DNA of 64,000 nucleotides, taken from assembly GCF_009183415.1 (NCBI RefSeq), contig NZ_WEHU01000005.1, positions 185,180 through 249,179 on the forward strand, read 5' to 3'. Position 1 is the first letter of the stretch; each line of letters begins with the position of its first letter. The notes under the pieces are model-generated. The model searched no databases. It saw only the letters and a list, made by a program, of their open reading frames with translations, and was not told where the DNA came from. The DNA is from Bacillus sp. B1-b2. GTDB lineage: Bacteria > Bacillota > Bacilli > Bacillales > Cytobacillaceae. Positions 17,057-24,960 of this stretch are shown here, in pieces. The position numbers were made by a program, and so were the translations under genes.

Positions 17057-17551
17057 TTAGGTAACAAAGATTTTCTCTTTCTTTCTTAACACTTCATAAT
17101 AGATGGCTGAAACTGATTGAACTACTAAGAAGATGGCAAATGAATATAGAAGCTTATAGCCATTTTGGATAGTAACAACACCTATTTTGTTAAAAATCCA
17201 TTGAAAGAGAATACCTATTACAACCCATGATATAATATATGGAAGAATGGATTTCTTATTTATATGTAATACCTCGTAAAAATAAAAAAACAGAAAGCTA
17301 AATGGTCCAAAAATAGAATAATAAATCATATCAGTCAATTCGTAAACGTCCGAATCATTCAAAACATAATAATTTAATAATCCCCCACCTATAGTAAAGT
17401 CAAATAACATCCCTGTTGCTAAACCAAAAAACACACTTAGCATGGTTACCCTTTTTGAAAACTTCTTTGGTAGAAGGAATATGAGAACATACGAACACAA
17501 AGATAGTGAAAAAACGACCACTTCATTTAGATCAAAATTCTCCCACAACAT
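17057..17551 (-). CDS. CBO0543-like small polytopic membrane protein, second of a pair
   Basis: A 164-residue protein with about five transmembrane helices, related in layout and motifs (LIFLLPKKFSKR, Trp-rich last helix) to the neighbour upstream. Function unknown. The ATG at 17551 overlaps the stop codon of that gene (TAATG), so this start is preferred over one 51 bases upstream. The two proteins are nearly equal in size and may form a heteromer (inference). Confidence 0.7.
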   Translation of the reverse strand: MLWENFDLNEVVVFSLSLCSYVLIFLLPKKFSKRVTMLSVFFGLATGMLFDFTIGGGLLNYYVLNDSDVYELTDMIYYSIFGPFSFLFFYFYEVLHINKKSILPYIISWVVIGILFQWIFNKIGVVTIQNGYKLLYSFAIFLVVQSVSAIYYEVLRKKEKIFVT

Positions 17552-18024
17552 TAGTGACCATGCACCTCCTTTTTCTCCATAAATCTTAAAAATCGAACAC
17601 ATAAATATCCTATACTATTAAGAATGAGAAAGTAGGTGAAATCCAAGGCTGCATTCCACTGGAGATATTTCGTGATATGAAAGTAAATTCCTCCAGATGC
17701 TAGTAGTAATAATAGCGAAGCAGATGCTACTAAATACAAGATAGTTCTTCCCACTGAAGGAGAAAACAGAATTAAATTCATCGTAATGACGATAATTAGT
17801 GGAACTGCAATACTTCTGTTAATAATAAAAGCGGTATAGAACATAGGCTTAGTAGTCAATTTGATAAGACCCCATTCCTGGTAAACAAACCATGACCAAT
17901 TCATACTAATGACTAGCGTAAAGAGATAGATAAATGAATTTTCAATAAAAGAGAGCTTTTTCGGCATTAGTACGAAGATAAAAGTAGTTAACCAAGATAC
18001 AAAGAAGTAAATTGCAAAGACCAT
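17551..18024 (-). CDS. CBO0543-like small polytopic membrane protein, first of a pair
   Basis: A 157-residue protein with about five transmembrane helices (MVFAIYFFVSWLTTFIFVL opens the first). The motif FVLMPKKLSFIENS recurs as LLPKKFSKR in the next protein, and both end in a charged tail (RFMEKKEVHGH here). I place both in the CBO0543-type group of uncharacterised Firmicute membrane proteins. AGGAGG lies 6-7 bases before the ATG at 18024, which makes a longer start at 18048 unlikely. Confidence 0.72.
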   Translation of the reverse strand: MVFAIYFFVSWLTTFIFVLMPKKLSFIENSFIYLFTLVISMNWSWFVYQEWGLIKLTTKPMFYTAFIINRSIAVPLIIVITMNLILFSPSVGRTILYLVASASLLLLLASGGIYFHITKYLQWNAALDFTYFLILNSIGYLCVRFLRFMEKKEVHGH

Positions 18025-18242
18025 TTTATCCCTCCTTCTTTTTTTCATATTGTTCCAAAAATTAGATGCATCTATTCAGCCTATACATGTCTTTAATCCT
18101 CTACTCCGTCAAATAAAAGGAAGTAGACTGAGTATGTCTCCACTTCTTAAGCATTTATTAAGGTTCTTTCTTTATGCTGTGATAGGGATTGCTGCAAAAA
18201 AATCAAAAATGCAATCTCTTTTAAAGAAAGGAGTTTATTTAT

Positions 18243-19079
18243 ATGTCAGTTTCAATAAACAGTCCATATTATAACCTTTATGATAGCTGGTTAAAAACCA
18301 ATGGTACAAACACTACTACAAATAGTAATTCGGAGGCAGCTGAAAGTAATCAGACATCCTTTGGTGACTATCTACAACTTGCTTCTACTACTCAAGGGAA
18401 TTCATTTAAATACAGTAGTAATCAAGTAGATATGACGAATTTAACATCAAAACAAAAAACGGCCTATTTAGAAACCATGCTTAACCGAATTCAAGAAATA
18501 GATTCAACCAATAGTTCTACCCTTCCTGAAGATTTAAAAAGCGCATTAAATTCTGTAAGTGAAATTCTTAGTGATTTTATTCCAACTTGTAATACAGAGG
18601 AAGAAATAGCTACATTATTTACTTCTGTTACAGAAACAATGGAAAAAGCCAACCCGTCTAAAACAGAGATGCAAGCAAACGGAATGACTCTACCTCCACC
18701 GCTTCCTTTTATCAATATAACGCAATCAGAAGAGACGGCTTCTGACACAGACAGTGAGCTCGCAGTAGATTCAATGAAAGAATTTATATCTAACTTAATA
18801 AGCTCTCTTAGATCGAATGAAGAAGATACTACTAGTATCAGTGACACTTTAGGGACTGATTTAACAGAGGAACTTTCTGATTACAAGGAAGCATCAATGA
18901 CAGATGAAGATGTAGAAGTATTGTATAACGAGTTAATATCACGGTTAGAAGAGTCACAAACTACTAATAATAGTTCAATTGAGGCTTTTCCTAGCAGTAT
19001 CCAAATGACAGGTTCTTCTTTACCTCCTTTCAATTGGAGACCAAGTAGTACTACTGTATCCGTATCAACAACTAACTAA
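18243..19079 (+). CDS. Ser/Thr/Asn-rich protein of unknown function
   Basis: A 278-residue acidic protein with no signal peptide or membrane segment. It is rich in Ser, Thr, Asn and Glu, with helical blocks at about 63-140 and 180-245 separated by Pro-rich stretches (MTLPPPLPFINI near 155 and SSLPPFNWRPSS near 260). The two Pro stretches resemble each other. AAAGGAG lies 9 bases before the ATG. It has its own terminator. I do not recognise the family. Confidence 0.6.
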   Translation: MSVSINSPYYNLYDSWLKTNGTNTTTNSNSEAAESNQTSFGDYLQLASTTQGNSFKYSSNQVDMTNLTSKQKTAYLETMLNRIQEIDSTNSSTLPEDLKSALNSVSEILSDFIPTCNTEEEIATLFTSVTETMEKANPSKTEMQANGMTLPPPLPFINITQSEETASDTDSELAVDSMKEFISNLISSLRSNEEDTTSISDTLGTDLTEELSDYKEASMTDEDVEVLYNELISRLEESQTTNNSSIEAFPSSIQMTGSSLPPFNWRPSSTTVSVSTTN

Positions 19080-19157
19080 GCTACAGCTTATATGAACTTT
19101 AGCAGATGTTTCTTAGCTATTAGATGATTTTCACATCATACGTAATAGTTAGGACAT

Positions 19158-19190
19158 TAAAAAATGGCGATTCACTATTGAATCGCCATC
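19158..19190. terminator. Terminator between convergent genes
   Basis: ATGGCGATTCA and TGAATCGCCAT form a perfect 11-bp stem with a 4-base loop. The T-run is on the minus strand. Confidence 0.85.
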
Positions 19191-19202
19191 TCACTCTTCC
19201 TA

Positions 19203-20042
19203 TTAAATTAAGCCATATTTTTTAAAGCAATTATAAATTCCATCGTCATCATGTCTATCCGTAATATCATTTGCTACCTTTTTTACCTCTTCATGTGCAT
19301 TTCCCATAGCAATACCATATTGAACATATTCTAGCATCTCCAAATCATTCCAACTGTCACCATAAGCATACGTATTTTCCTTCTCAATCCCTAAATGCTG
19401 AATTATTTTTTCAATAGCAGAAGCTTTATGGATACCTGGTAGTGATAGTTCTCCACTATTTTGTCCCATTAAGGAAACAGTGTTAGGAATTACCGTAAAC
19501 GTTGCCTCAAATTCTTTTTTTATCATGTCAAAAGGTATTTCAGAGCTTAAGAAAGACACCTTGTTAATATCATCTCTTATTAAATCTTGTCCTTCTATTA
19601 ATAAATCATAAAATGGTCGAAATCCTTTTTCAATTTGAACTTTAAAATCGGGCTTATCTGCTAATAGTTTATCAAGTATAAGTTGAAAATATTTCTTTCC
19701 ATTTGTACTACTGTACATGCCAGTTGTTGACTCTAAGAAAAATTCAATTTGATGATGACCAAAAAAGTCTACTACATGCTGAATATTTTGTAACTGGATT
19801 TTTTCATGAAATAAGACTGTTTCACCCATCTCGATATATCCACCAGCAGATCCTATCATTCCGTCAAATCCCATTTCAATAATATCTGGAAAGATGACTA
19901 TTTTAGACCTTCCTGTACAAAGAAAAACTAAATGTCCATTTTCTCTTGCCTTTTGAACGGCGTATTTTGCTGTATCTGGTACTACTCCAAAATCATTTAC
20001 TAATGTTCCGTCTATATCTAAGAAGATTATCTTTTGACTCAT
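19203..20042 (-). CDS. Cof-type HAD phosphatase (HAD-IIB)
   Basis: A 279-residue HAD hydrolase of subfamily IIB, near B. subtilis YkrA/YcsE in type. Motif I is FLDIDGTLVND, motif II LCTGRSK, motif III/IV KASAIEKIIQHLG with YGDSWNDLEML and GIAMGNAHEEVK. These enzymes dephosphorylate sugar phosphates or flavin and vitamin B6 precursors with broad specificity. GGAGG precedes the ATG. It is transcribed alone; a cluster of TGTAAC motifs lies about 110-155 bases upstream. Confidence 0.88.
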   Translation of the reverse strand: MSQKIIFLDIDGTLVNDFGVVPDTAKYAVQKARENGHLVFLCTGRSKIVIFPDIIEMGFDGMIGSAGGYIEMGETVLFHEKIQLQNIQHVVDFFGHHQIEFFLESTTGMYSSTNGKKYFQLILDKLLADKPDFKVQIEKGFRPFYDLLIEGQDLIRDDINKVSFLSSEIPFDMIKKEFEATFTVIPNTVSLMGQNSGELSLPGIHKASAIEKIIQHLGIEKENTYAYGDSWNDLEMLEYVQYGIAMGNAHEEVKKVANDITDRHDDDGIYNCFKKYGLI

Positions 20043-20150
20043 TGTTACCTCCGATTTTATGCAAATACATATGGTATGTAATTCATCTGTTTTTATTATT
20101 ATTGTATTAACTTTTAAGTAAATAGTATATAAACCGCTTCCTTTTAGTTA

Positions 20151-20198
20151 TTTGTAACCACAAATAATATACGTTACAAAGATGTAACAATGTGTAAC
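20151..20198. promoter_or_regulatory. Cluster of TGTAAC operator-like motifs
   Basis: A perfect inverted repeat, TTTGTAAC (20151-20158) and GTTACAAA (20173-20180), is followed by two direct TGTAAC copies at 20183 and 20193, ten bases apart. It lies upstream of the HAD gene; the regulator is unknown. Nothing else is supported between 20199 and 20353. Confidence 0.4.
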
Positions 20199-20353
20199 AT
20201 TCCTTCTTATTTAATTGGAAAAATGGTACAAAATCATTAGGCTTTTAAAAGGAAAGTTGCTTGTGTTAAAGCTTCTATGCTTCTTGTTATTGACAAGAAC
20301 ATTGGAGGCATATTATTAGGGGAACATTTCATGAAAGTTAACTAGCTTCATTT

Positions 20354-20390
20354 TAAAAAAGAGGGAGTGATTCGAGGAACACTCCCTCTC
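20354..20390 (-). terminator. Terminator of the broken acetyltransferase
   Basis: GAGGGAGTG and CACTCCCTC form the stem. Six T follow on the minus strand. Confidence 0.75.
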
Positions 20391-20417
20391 CTTATTAAGG
20401 AGAATAATCTCTCTTTC

Positions 20418-20633
20418 TTAGTTACTATCTATCTTTTTCAGTATTCTAGCAGGATTTCCTCCTACTACTGCATTATTGGAAACATCTTTTATAACGTCTG
20501 CACTAGAAGCTACTACCACGTTACCTCCAGGATTAATAATGGTACTTCCTCCAATCCATTCATTATTACCAATGGAGATAGCTTTTTCCTATTCTTTCCT
20601 AGAATTTCGCTCTACTGGGTCTAGTGGGTAATT
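20418..20633 (-). pseudogene. Remnant of a maltose/galactoside O-acetyltransferase
   Basis: The minus strand reads YPLDPVERNSRKE, a TAG stop, then [20 protein letters not shown], then [16 protein letters not shown] in one frame. This is the C-terminal left-handed beta-helix (hexapeptide repeat) of an acetyl-CoA-dependent sugar O-acetyltransferase, in which the usual ERNSGKEYGKP-type segment has a nonsense codon at the Tyr position. The first half of the gene (about 110 residues) is missing. A terminator still follows. Confidence 0.85.
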
Positions 20634-20692
20634 TTCCTTTTTCTTTCTTCAAGGAAGCCCCACTTTATAGATTTGTAACTATGTCTAACAAT

Positions 20693-21922
20693 CTATTTTA
20701 TTACAGAGTTAGAATTATTATCATAGGATAATCTCTGATTTTTAATAACTCGATTTAATATTTCTGTACAAAAATACATAGCCATTACAAAGATCGCAAT
20801 GCTTAATGGAAAAATCCCGATTGTACTGTGTGATGCAAGGAATCCAAGTAATGGTGGTAGAAAGGTCGTTCCTGTATAGGCTAGCGCCATTTGATACCCC
20901 ATAATGCTTTGAGAATGTTTATTTCCAAATCGTGCAGGTGTTTCATGTAACATACAAGGGAAAATAGGTGCTAACCCTAATCCAATAACAATAAATCCAA
21001 TCAATGAGTAAATGGCTGGTAATGGTAGTAACAGAATGATTGTTCCAAGAAGTGCTATCATTTGCCCAGTGCGAACAAGGGTTCTGTTAGTCCATTTAAA
21101 GGTAATAAATCCTGTTATTAATCTACCAACCGTAATTCCTCCATAATACAAAGAAACCCATTGTGCAGCAGTAGAAGCACTTAATCCCTTTACCTCTACT
21201 AAAAAGCTACTTCCCCATAACCCTACCGTTGCCTCTACTCCGCAATAAAATAAAAAGGAAGCTAGGGCTAAGTTAACTCCTTTTATTCTTAACGGAGATT
21301 TATTTTCATTATGTTCCTCTATTGCTTGATTATAGGATTCTGATTTTATTTGTTCTGTTGACATATTATTTGGTTTTACTTTTTTCCATAACGGCAATGT
21401 AAGGAAAAGAATGATAACTAGTGCAAATTGGAGACACGCAATCAGTAAATATCCGTTTCTCCATGCATTATCATTTGCAATGAATTGTGAGATGATAATA
21501 GGACCAGTTGTAGCCCCCACTCCCCAGAAGCAATGTAACCAGCTCATATGGTGTGCTTTATAGTGTGTGGCAACATAGTCATTTAAACCAGAATCAACCG
21601 CTCCAGCACCTAAACCAAGTGGAATAGCACAAACCACTAACCACACAATCGATGGAGCAAATTGAATACCTAATAACGCACAAGCAGTCATTAATACACT
21701 GACGAATGTAACTTTGCCAGTACCAAAACGTTTTAGCACTTTTCCACTAAGTAAACTAGAAATAATAGTCCCAATCGCAATCATCATAAATAAAAATCCA
21801 GCCATTTCTAATGGAGCTGCTAGTTCTACTTGCATAACCGGCCATGCGGTTCCTAATAAGGAATCAGGTAATCCTAAGCTAATAAAAGCTAAATAAATGA
21901 TAATTAATAGAAATGTTGCCAT
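20693..21922 (-). CDS. MFS transporter, probable sugar permease
   Basis: A 409-residue major facilitator with 12 predicted transmembrane helices. The loop after helix 2 reads SGKVLKRFGTGKV (motif A type) and helix 5 has GPIIISQF. It resembles the FucP-like sugar/proton symporter group in layout (FISLGLPDSLLGTAWP opening). It lies 30 bases downstream of the ROK regulator in the same operon, so a carbohydrate or glycoside substrate is likely; the exact sugar is unknown. Confidence 0.82.
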   Translation of the reverse strand: MATFLLIIIYLAFISLGLPDSLLGTAWPVMQVELAAPLEMAGFLFMMIAIGTIISSLLSGKVLKRFGTGKVTFVSVLMTACALLGIQFAPSIVWLVVCAIPLGLGAGAVDSGLNDYVATHYKAHHMSWLHCFWGVGATTGPIIISQFIANDNAWRNGYLLIACLQFALVIILFLTLPLWKKVKPNNMSTEQIKSESYNQAIEEHNENKSPLRIKGVNLALASFLFYCGVEATVGLWGSSFLVEVKGLSASTAAQWVSLYYGGITVGRLITGFITFKWTNRTLVRTGQMIALLGTIILLLPLPAIYSLIGFIVIGLGLAPIFPCMLHETPARFGNKHSQSIMGYQMALAYTGTTFLPPLLGFLASHSTIGIFPLSIAIFVMAMYFCTEILNRVIKNQRLSYDNNSNSVIK

Positions 21923-21952
21923 TTGTTATTTCCCCTTTTTTTAACTTGAGTC

Positions 21953-22975
21953 CTAAACCTCATACATTAAAAGCTCTATTCCAAGGCTTTGGAGTCCATA
22001 TAAATAATCTCTTTTCCAATCACTAATAAGAAGGTTTGGAAGGTGCTCAGATGGTATGTACTTTGAACTATTATTCTTTATTTTTAGTAGTAATGTCTCA
22101 TTTACTTCATCACTACAAAAAATAATGGTATGAGGATTGATAATAGCAACAAAGCTTGCTATTAATCTACTCATTGTGTCAATTGTTCTTCCTTCATTTG
22201 CAGAAGTTCTTAAGTCCCTATCCCTTTGGTTTACTAATGCCTGACCAAAGTTCTCTGTATCTGTAATTGGAATAAAAGAAATTTCACCAGCAAAAAAGGA
22301 GCTTCCTCTTACAACATCCCCATTTATCATAAACCCTGCTCCTGGTCCGTTTTGGCCAGAATACATATACACTAATGATTGGTTCTTTTTAATTCCATTT
22401 CTATAATAATAACCAAGTACAGCAGCGTTCATATCATTTTCAACTTTAACTGGCATGGAGAATAACTTCTCATAATATTCCTTTAAATGAAAGTTCTTAA
22501 ATGCCTCATATCCTGGTATAAAAAAGATGCGCCCATGATCTACAGAACCAGGAACACCGATAGAAATGGACTTAATTCTGCTGTTATCATTTAGAAGAGA
22601 TGAGATGAGATTCGTTAATAATGAAATGCCATCTTCCTTTAAAACGCTCTCCCATTTCTCTTCTTTATGTACCTCTCCCTTACAATTATACAGAGTATAA
22701 TATGTGCCATCTTTTTCTAAGTAAATAGCGAGACCAAGCATATATTCCGTATTATAACTATAGCGTTTTGCTCTTCTTCCACCACTTGAATCATCTAAGC
22801 CAACTAATACAATCTCTCCTTCTTGCTCCATTTGTGCTAGAAACTTACTAATGGTCGGAAAGCTAATATCTAACTTTTTACTAAGTTCTACTTTTGTAGC
22901 AGTTCCCATTTTAATTAGTGTTCTTCTTATACCCGAAAGTATCACTTGTTTTAAAGAATGATTTGTGTTTTGCAA
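21953..22975 (-). CDS. ROK-family transcriptional repressor
   Basis: A 340-residue regulator. An N-terminal winged helix (about residues 10-70; GTATKVELSKKLDISFPTIS) is followed by a ROK sugar-kinase-like domain (about 75-335) with SIGVPGSVDHG, VENDMNAAVLGYYY and FAGEISFIP. The zinc Cys cluster of kinases (CGxxGCxE) is missing, as expected for a sugar-sensing repressor. GGAGG lies 7 bases before TTG at 22975, so I prefer it over an ATG at 23041 that has no ribosome site. A perfect palindrome lies in its leader (23040-23063). It is co-transcribed with the MFS gene. Confidence 0.85.
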   Translation of the reverse strand: MQNTNHSLKQVILSGIRRTLIKMGTATKVELSKKLDISFPTISKFLAQMEQEGEIVLVGLDDSSGGRRAKRYSYNTEYMLGLAIYLEKDGTYYTLYNCKGEVHKEEKWESVLKEDGISLLTNLISSLLNDNSRIKSISIGVPGSVDHGRIFFIPGYEAFKNFHLKEYYEKLFSMPVKVENDMNAAVLGYYYRNGIKKNQSLVYMYSGQNGPGAGFMINGDVVRGSSFFAGEISFIPITDTENFGQALVNQRDRDLRTSANEGRTIDTMSRLIASFVAIINPHTIIFCSDEVNETLLLKIKNNSSKYIPSEHLPNLLISDWKRDYLYGLQSLGIELLMYEV

Positions 22976-23039
22976 ACTATCACCTCCAGTATTAAATGAA
23001 TGAAACGGATATAAATTACCGTAATTATGGGGTACATCC

Positions 23040-23099
23040 ACTTATTAAACCACTTTAATAAGTCGCCACAAATATAGCATAGAATCGCCAATAATACAA
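23040..23099 (-). promoter_or_regulatory. ROK operon promoter and operator
   Basis: Minus-strand promoter: TTGTAT (23099-23094), 17-base spacer, TATATT (23076-23071). Just downstream is a perfect 10-bp inverted repeat, ACTTATTAAA and TTTAATAAGT, with a 4-base centre (23040-23063). Repressor bound here would sit on or just after the start of transcription. A second dyad AATTAC-C-GTAATT lies at about 23015-23027. Confidence 0.7.
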
Positions 23100-23115
23100 T
23101 GAATGGAAATGAAAA

Positions 23116-23156
23116 GCAAAAAATCCTCTATTGTTTGTCGATAGAGGTTTTTTTCT
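23116..23156. terminator. Bidirectional terminator
   Basis: CCTCTAT and ATAGAGG form the stem, with T-runs on both strands. It closes the coat-protein cluster. Confidence 0.8.
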
Positions 23157-23173
23157 TAAAACTGATAATATAG

Positions 23174-23473
23174 TTAATGTTTAGCAATATCTAAAGCAGT
23201 AGCTGCAATTTTTAAATCAATCTCTATTTGCTTCGTTGTATCATGTGGATAATAATAACCTTGTTCAATCATATAGGTAGAAATAATTCTATGTGAAGCA
23301 ATTGCATCATCTAAATGTCTTATTAATGTTTGTCTAACTTCAGGTGTAATAGCTTCTGTTATTGCAAAAGCATAATTTTTAATACCTGATTTAGCTGCTA
23401 TTAATAAATCAGTAGCAATGACTTGGTCAGTTAAAGGAGCCATCCCTGTGATTTTTTCTATAAATTGATTCAT
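23174..23473 (-). CDS. Spore coat protein, CotF family (YraD-like)
   Basis: A 99-residue helical protein equal in length to B. subtilis YraD, fourth and last in a cluster of four. The family pattern TDQVIATDLLIAAKSGIKNY, then AITEAITPEVRQTL and a C-terminal GYYYPHDTTKQ is seen. CotF-family proteins resemble ferritin-like helical bundles and are made in the mother cell for the spore coat. Its closest relative here is the third-from-last protein (23709-23981), so the cluster arose by duplication of a small-plus-large pair. Confidence 0.85.
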   Translation of the reverse strand: MNQFIEKITGMAPLTDQVIATDLLIAAKSGIKNYAFAITEAITPEVRQTLIRHLDDAIASHRIISTYMIEQGYYYPHDTTKQIEIDLKIAATALDIAKH

Positions 23474-23486
23474 TTTAACCCACCTT

Positions 23487-23675
23487 TTATGATAAATGAT
23501 TCTTTAATTCTTTAACTTGATTGGTTGAGCTAATTACATCTTGTTTCATAATATCTTTGAGTCTTGGATCAGATACAAGTGACTGCATAATAGTAGACTT
23601 TGTTAAGCAAACATTTTTAAAAGTTAATAACTCATGTAATTCCAATACTTCATGAACGCCAATTCTACTTTTCAT
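23487..23675 (-). CDS. Small spore coat-associated protein (YraE-like)
   Basis: A 62-residue helical protein, the small partner of the YraD-like protein 13 bases downstream. It begins KSRIGVHEVLELHELLTFKN and shares the pattern GxHEvxELxExLxFK with the 72-residue protein at 23996-24214. AAAGGAG precedes the ATG. It probably forms a two-subunit CotF-type bundle with its neighbour (inference). Confidence 0.82.
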   Translation of the reverse strand: MKSRIGVHEVLELHELLTFKNVCLTKSTIMQSLVSDPRLKDIMKQDVISSTNQVKELKNHLS

Positions 23676-23708
23676 ATCCTCTTATCTCCTTTTATATAAG
23701 GTACATTA

Positions 23709-23981
23709 TTAGTGCCTTAAGATGTAATCTGCATACTCTATATCTTTTTGTAATTGCTGCGGCAGATTATAAGCATCATATCTACCTCGATCCTGAAGAA
23801 ATCCATAGATTTTTTCATGCTGCTCAATAGCTGATCTTAACTCCTTTGTAAGAAAAGTATGTATCTCCTCTGAAGTAGATTCTGTAATGGCAGTAGCTAA
23901 ATCCTTAATTGTTGCTTTTGTTTCAAATAATATATCTGTTGCTATAACATGGTCTGTAAAGCTAAGTTGTTTTGTCTCCAA
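23709..23981 (-). CDS. Spore coat protein, CotF family (YraF-like)
   Basis: A 90-residue helical protein; SFTDHVIATDILFETKATIK and AITESTSEEIHTFLTKEL parallel the YraD-like protein. It is shorter than B. subtilis YraF (about 120). The start is TTG at 23981, with GGAGGG 8 bases upstream. It follows the YraG-like gene by 14 bases in the same operon. Confidence 0.82.
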   Translation of the reverse strand: METKQLSFTDHVIATDILFETKATIKDLATAITESTSEEIHTFLTKELRSAIEQHEKIYGFLQDRGRYDAYNLPQQLQKDIEYADYILRH

Positions 23982-23995
23982 CGAAGTAACCCTCC

Positions 23996-24214
23996 CTATT
24001 CCTCTATTTGTGAAGATGCTTTACTTAAAATTGTCTTCATTTCACTAACAGCATTTGTATCAAGCTTTACCCTTTGTTGTACAATTGTTTTCAACTCTTC
24101 ATTTTCTACTTTTTGCATTCTTGCTTTCGCTTCTGCTAAGCTTGCTACTTTAAAGTTTAATATTTCACGCAAGTCCGCAATCTCGTGAATACCATATTGA
24201 CTACTTTGCATCAT
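23996..24214 (-). CDS. Small spore coat-associated protein (YraG-like)
   Basis: A 72-residue helical protein, first of the four-gene coat cluster: SSQYGIHEIADLREILNFKV, then a Lys/Glu-rich second helix. Its partner is the YraF-like protein just downstream. GAAGGAGAT precedes two consecutive ATG codons. I could not find a convincing sigma-K or sigma-G promoter upstream. Confidence 0.82.
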   Translation of the reverse strand: MMQSSQYGIHEIADLREILNFKVASLAEAKARMQKVENEELKTIVQQRVKLDTNAVSEMKTILSKASSQIEE

Positions 24215-24436
24215 TTATCTCCTTCTTTATTTCATAAAATATAATAATTCTTGCCTAGATATTATTACCTAATTAGTTGTTGTTATGCTGTATGTGTACT
24301 AAGGAGATATAAAAGAAGTAGGTGCTTTCAAAGATTGCTGCTTTGAGGAATATAGGTAGGAATAAACTATAATAAATGGTAATCTATACAAGGAGGAAGG
24401 GAGAGGGGAAACCTGAACAAAAATAAACTACATACG

Positions 24437-24622
24437 ATGATCGTATTTCTCGGAAGTGTTGCTATTCTAACGATAGGCGGTTTAGTGTTGAACCAGATAT
24501 ACAACAATCATCAATCAAACAACTTAATTATAGAGAAGTGCTTTAATCACTTTAATAAAGAAGGAGAGATTGTAATTAAAAAGGATGGCTTTTGGTCACC
24601 TGTTGCTTGTGAGAGTAAATAG
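24437..24622 (+). CDS. Small single-span membrane protein
   Basis: A 61-residue protein: one transmembrane segment (about residues 2-21), then a short extracellular part ending CFNHFNKEGEIVIKKDG and FWSPVACESK, with two Cys. Similar small proteins occur in Bacillus; function unknown. ATG 24437 has no close ribosome site. A CTG at 24413 would add NKNKLHT and sits after GAGAGGGG, giving a typical basic N-terminus, so the real start may be there. Confidence 0.6.
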   Translation: MIVFLGSVAILTIGGLVLNQIYNNHQSNNLIIEKCFNHFNKEGEIVIKKDGFWSPVACESK

Positions 24623-24907
24623 CATTTCCAAAAACCGTTGTACCATTGGATTTTTGACAAGCTAAAACAAGGATTTGCTCTACTTGTTTTTCAACGCTTT
24701 ATTTCTTCCTAATTCAAGCCAAGTATATGGGTATAATTATTATCCGAATACTTTGTTACCACTCCTTGAAAACCGTACTTGTCTTTCAAGCGGTTATTAG
24801 GTTTATTGAACTGCTGAAGGTGTAAAATACTTCGTTGAATCCTTCATATATATCTTACGCTTCCCACCATCCATTGTATTAACTATGCGAGAACAGCCTT
24901 TCAAAAA
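24623..24907. other. Intergenic region with a coding-like scrap
   Basis: On the minus strand 24840-24709 reads 43 sense codons without a start (IQRSILHLQQFNKPNNRLKD opens it, and it ends THILGLN). It is probably a gene remnant; I do not recognise the family. Nothing else is seen. Confidence 0.3.
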
Positions 24908-24956
24908 ATTAAAAAGAGGTGAATGTCGTTTCATCCACAACATTTACCTCTTTCTT
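24908..24956 (-). terminator. Terminator of the DUF975 gene
   Basis: AAAGAGGTGAATGT (24913-24926) pairs with ACATTTACCTCTTT (24940-24953) with one mismatch. T-rich flank on the minus strand. Confidence 0.8.
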
Positions 24957-24960
24957 AAAC

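Noticed and set aside
18050..18274. 74-codon plus-strand ORF before the Ser/Thr-rich gene
   Set aside because: No ribosome site, and it overlaps the well-supported start at 18243.
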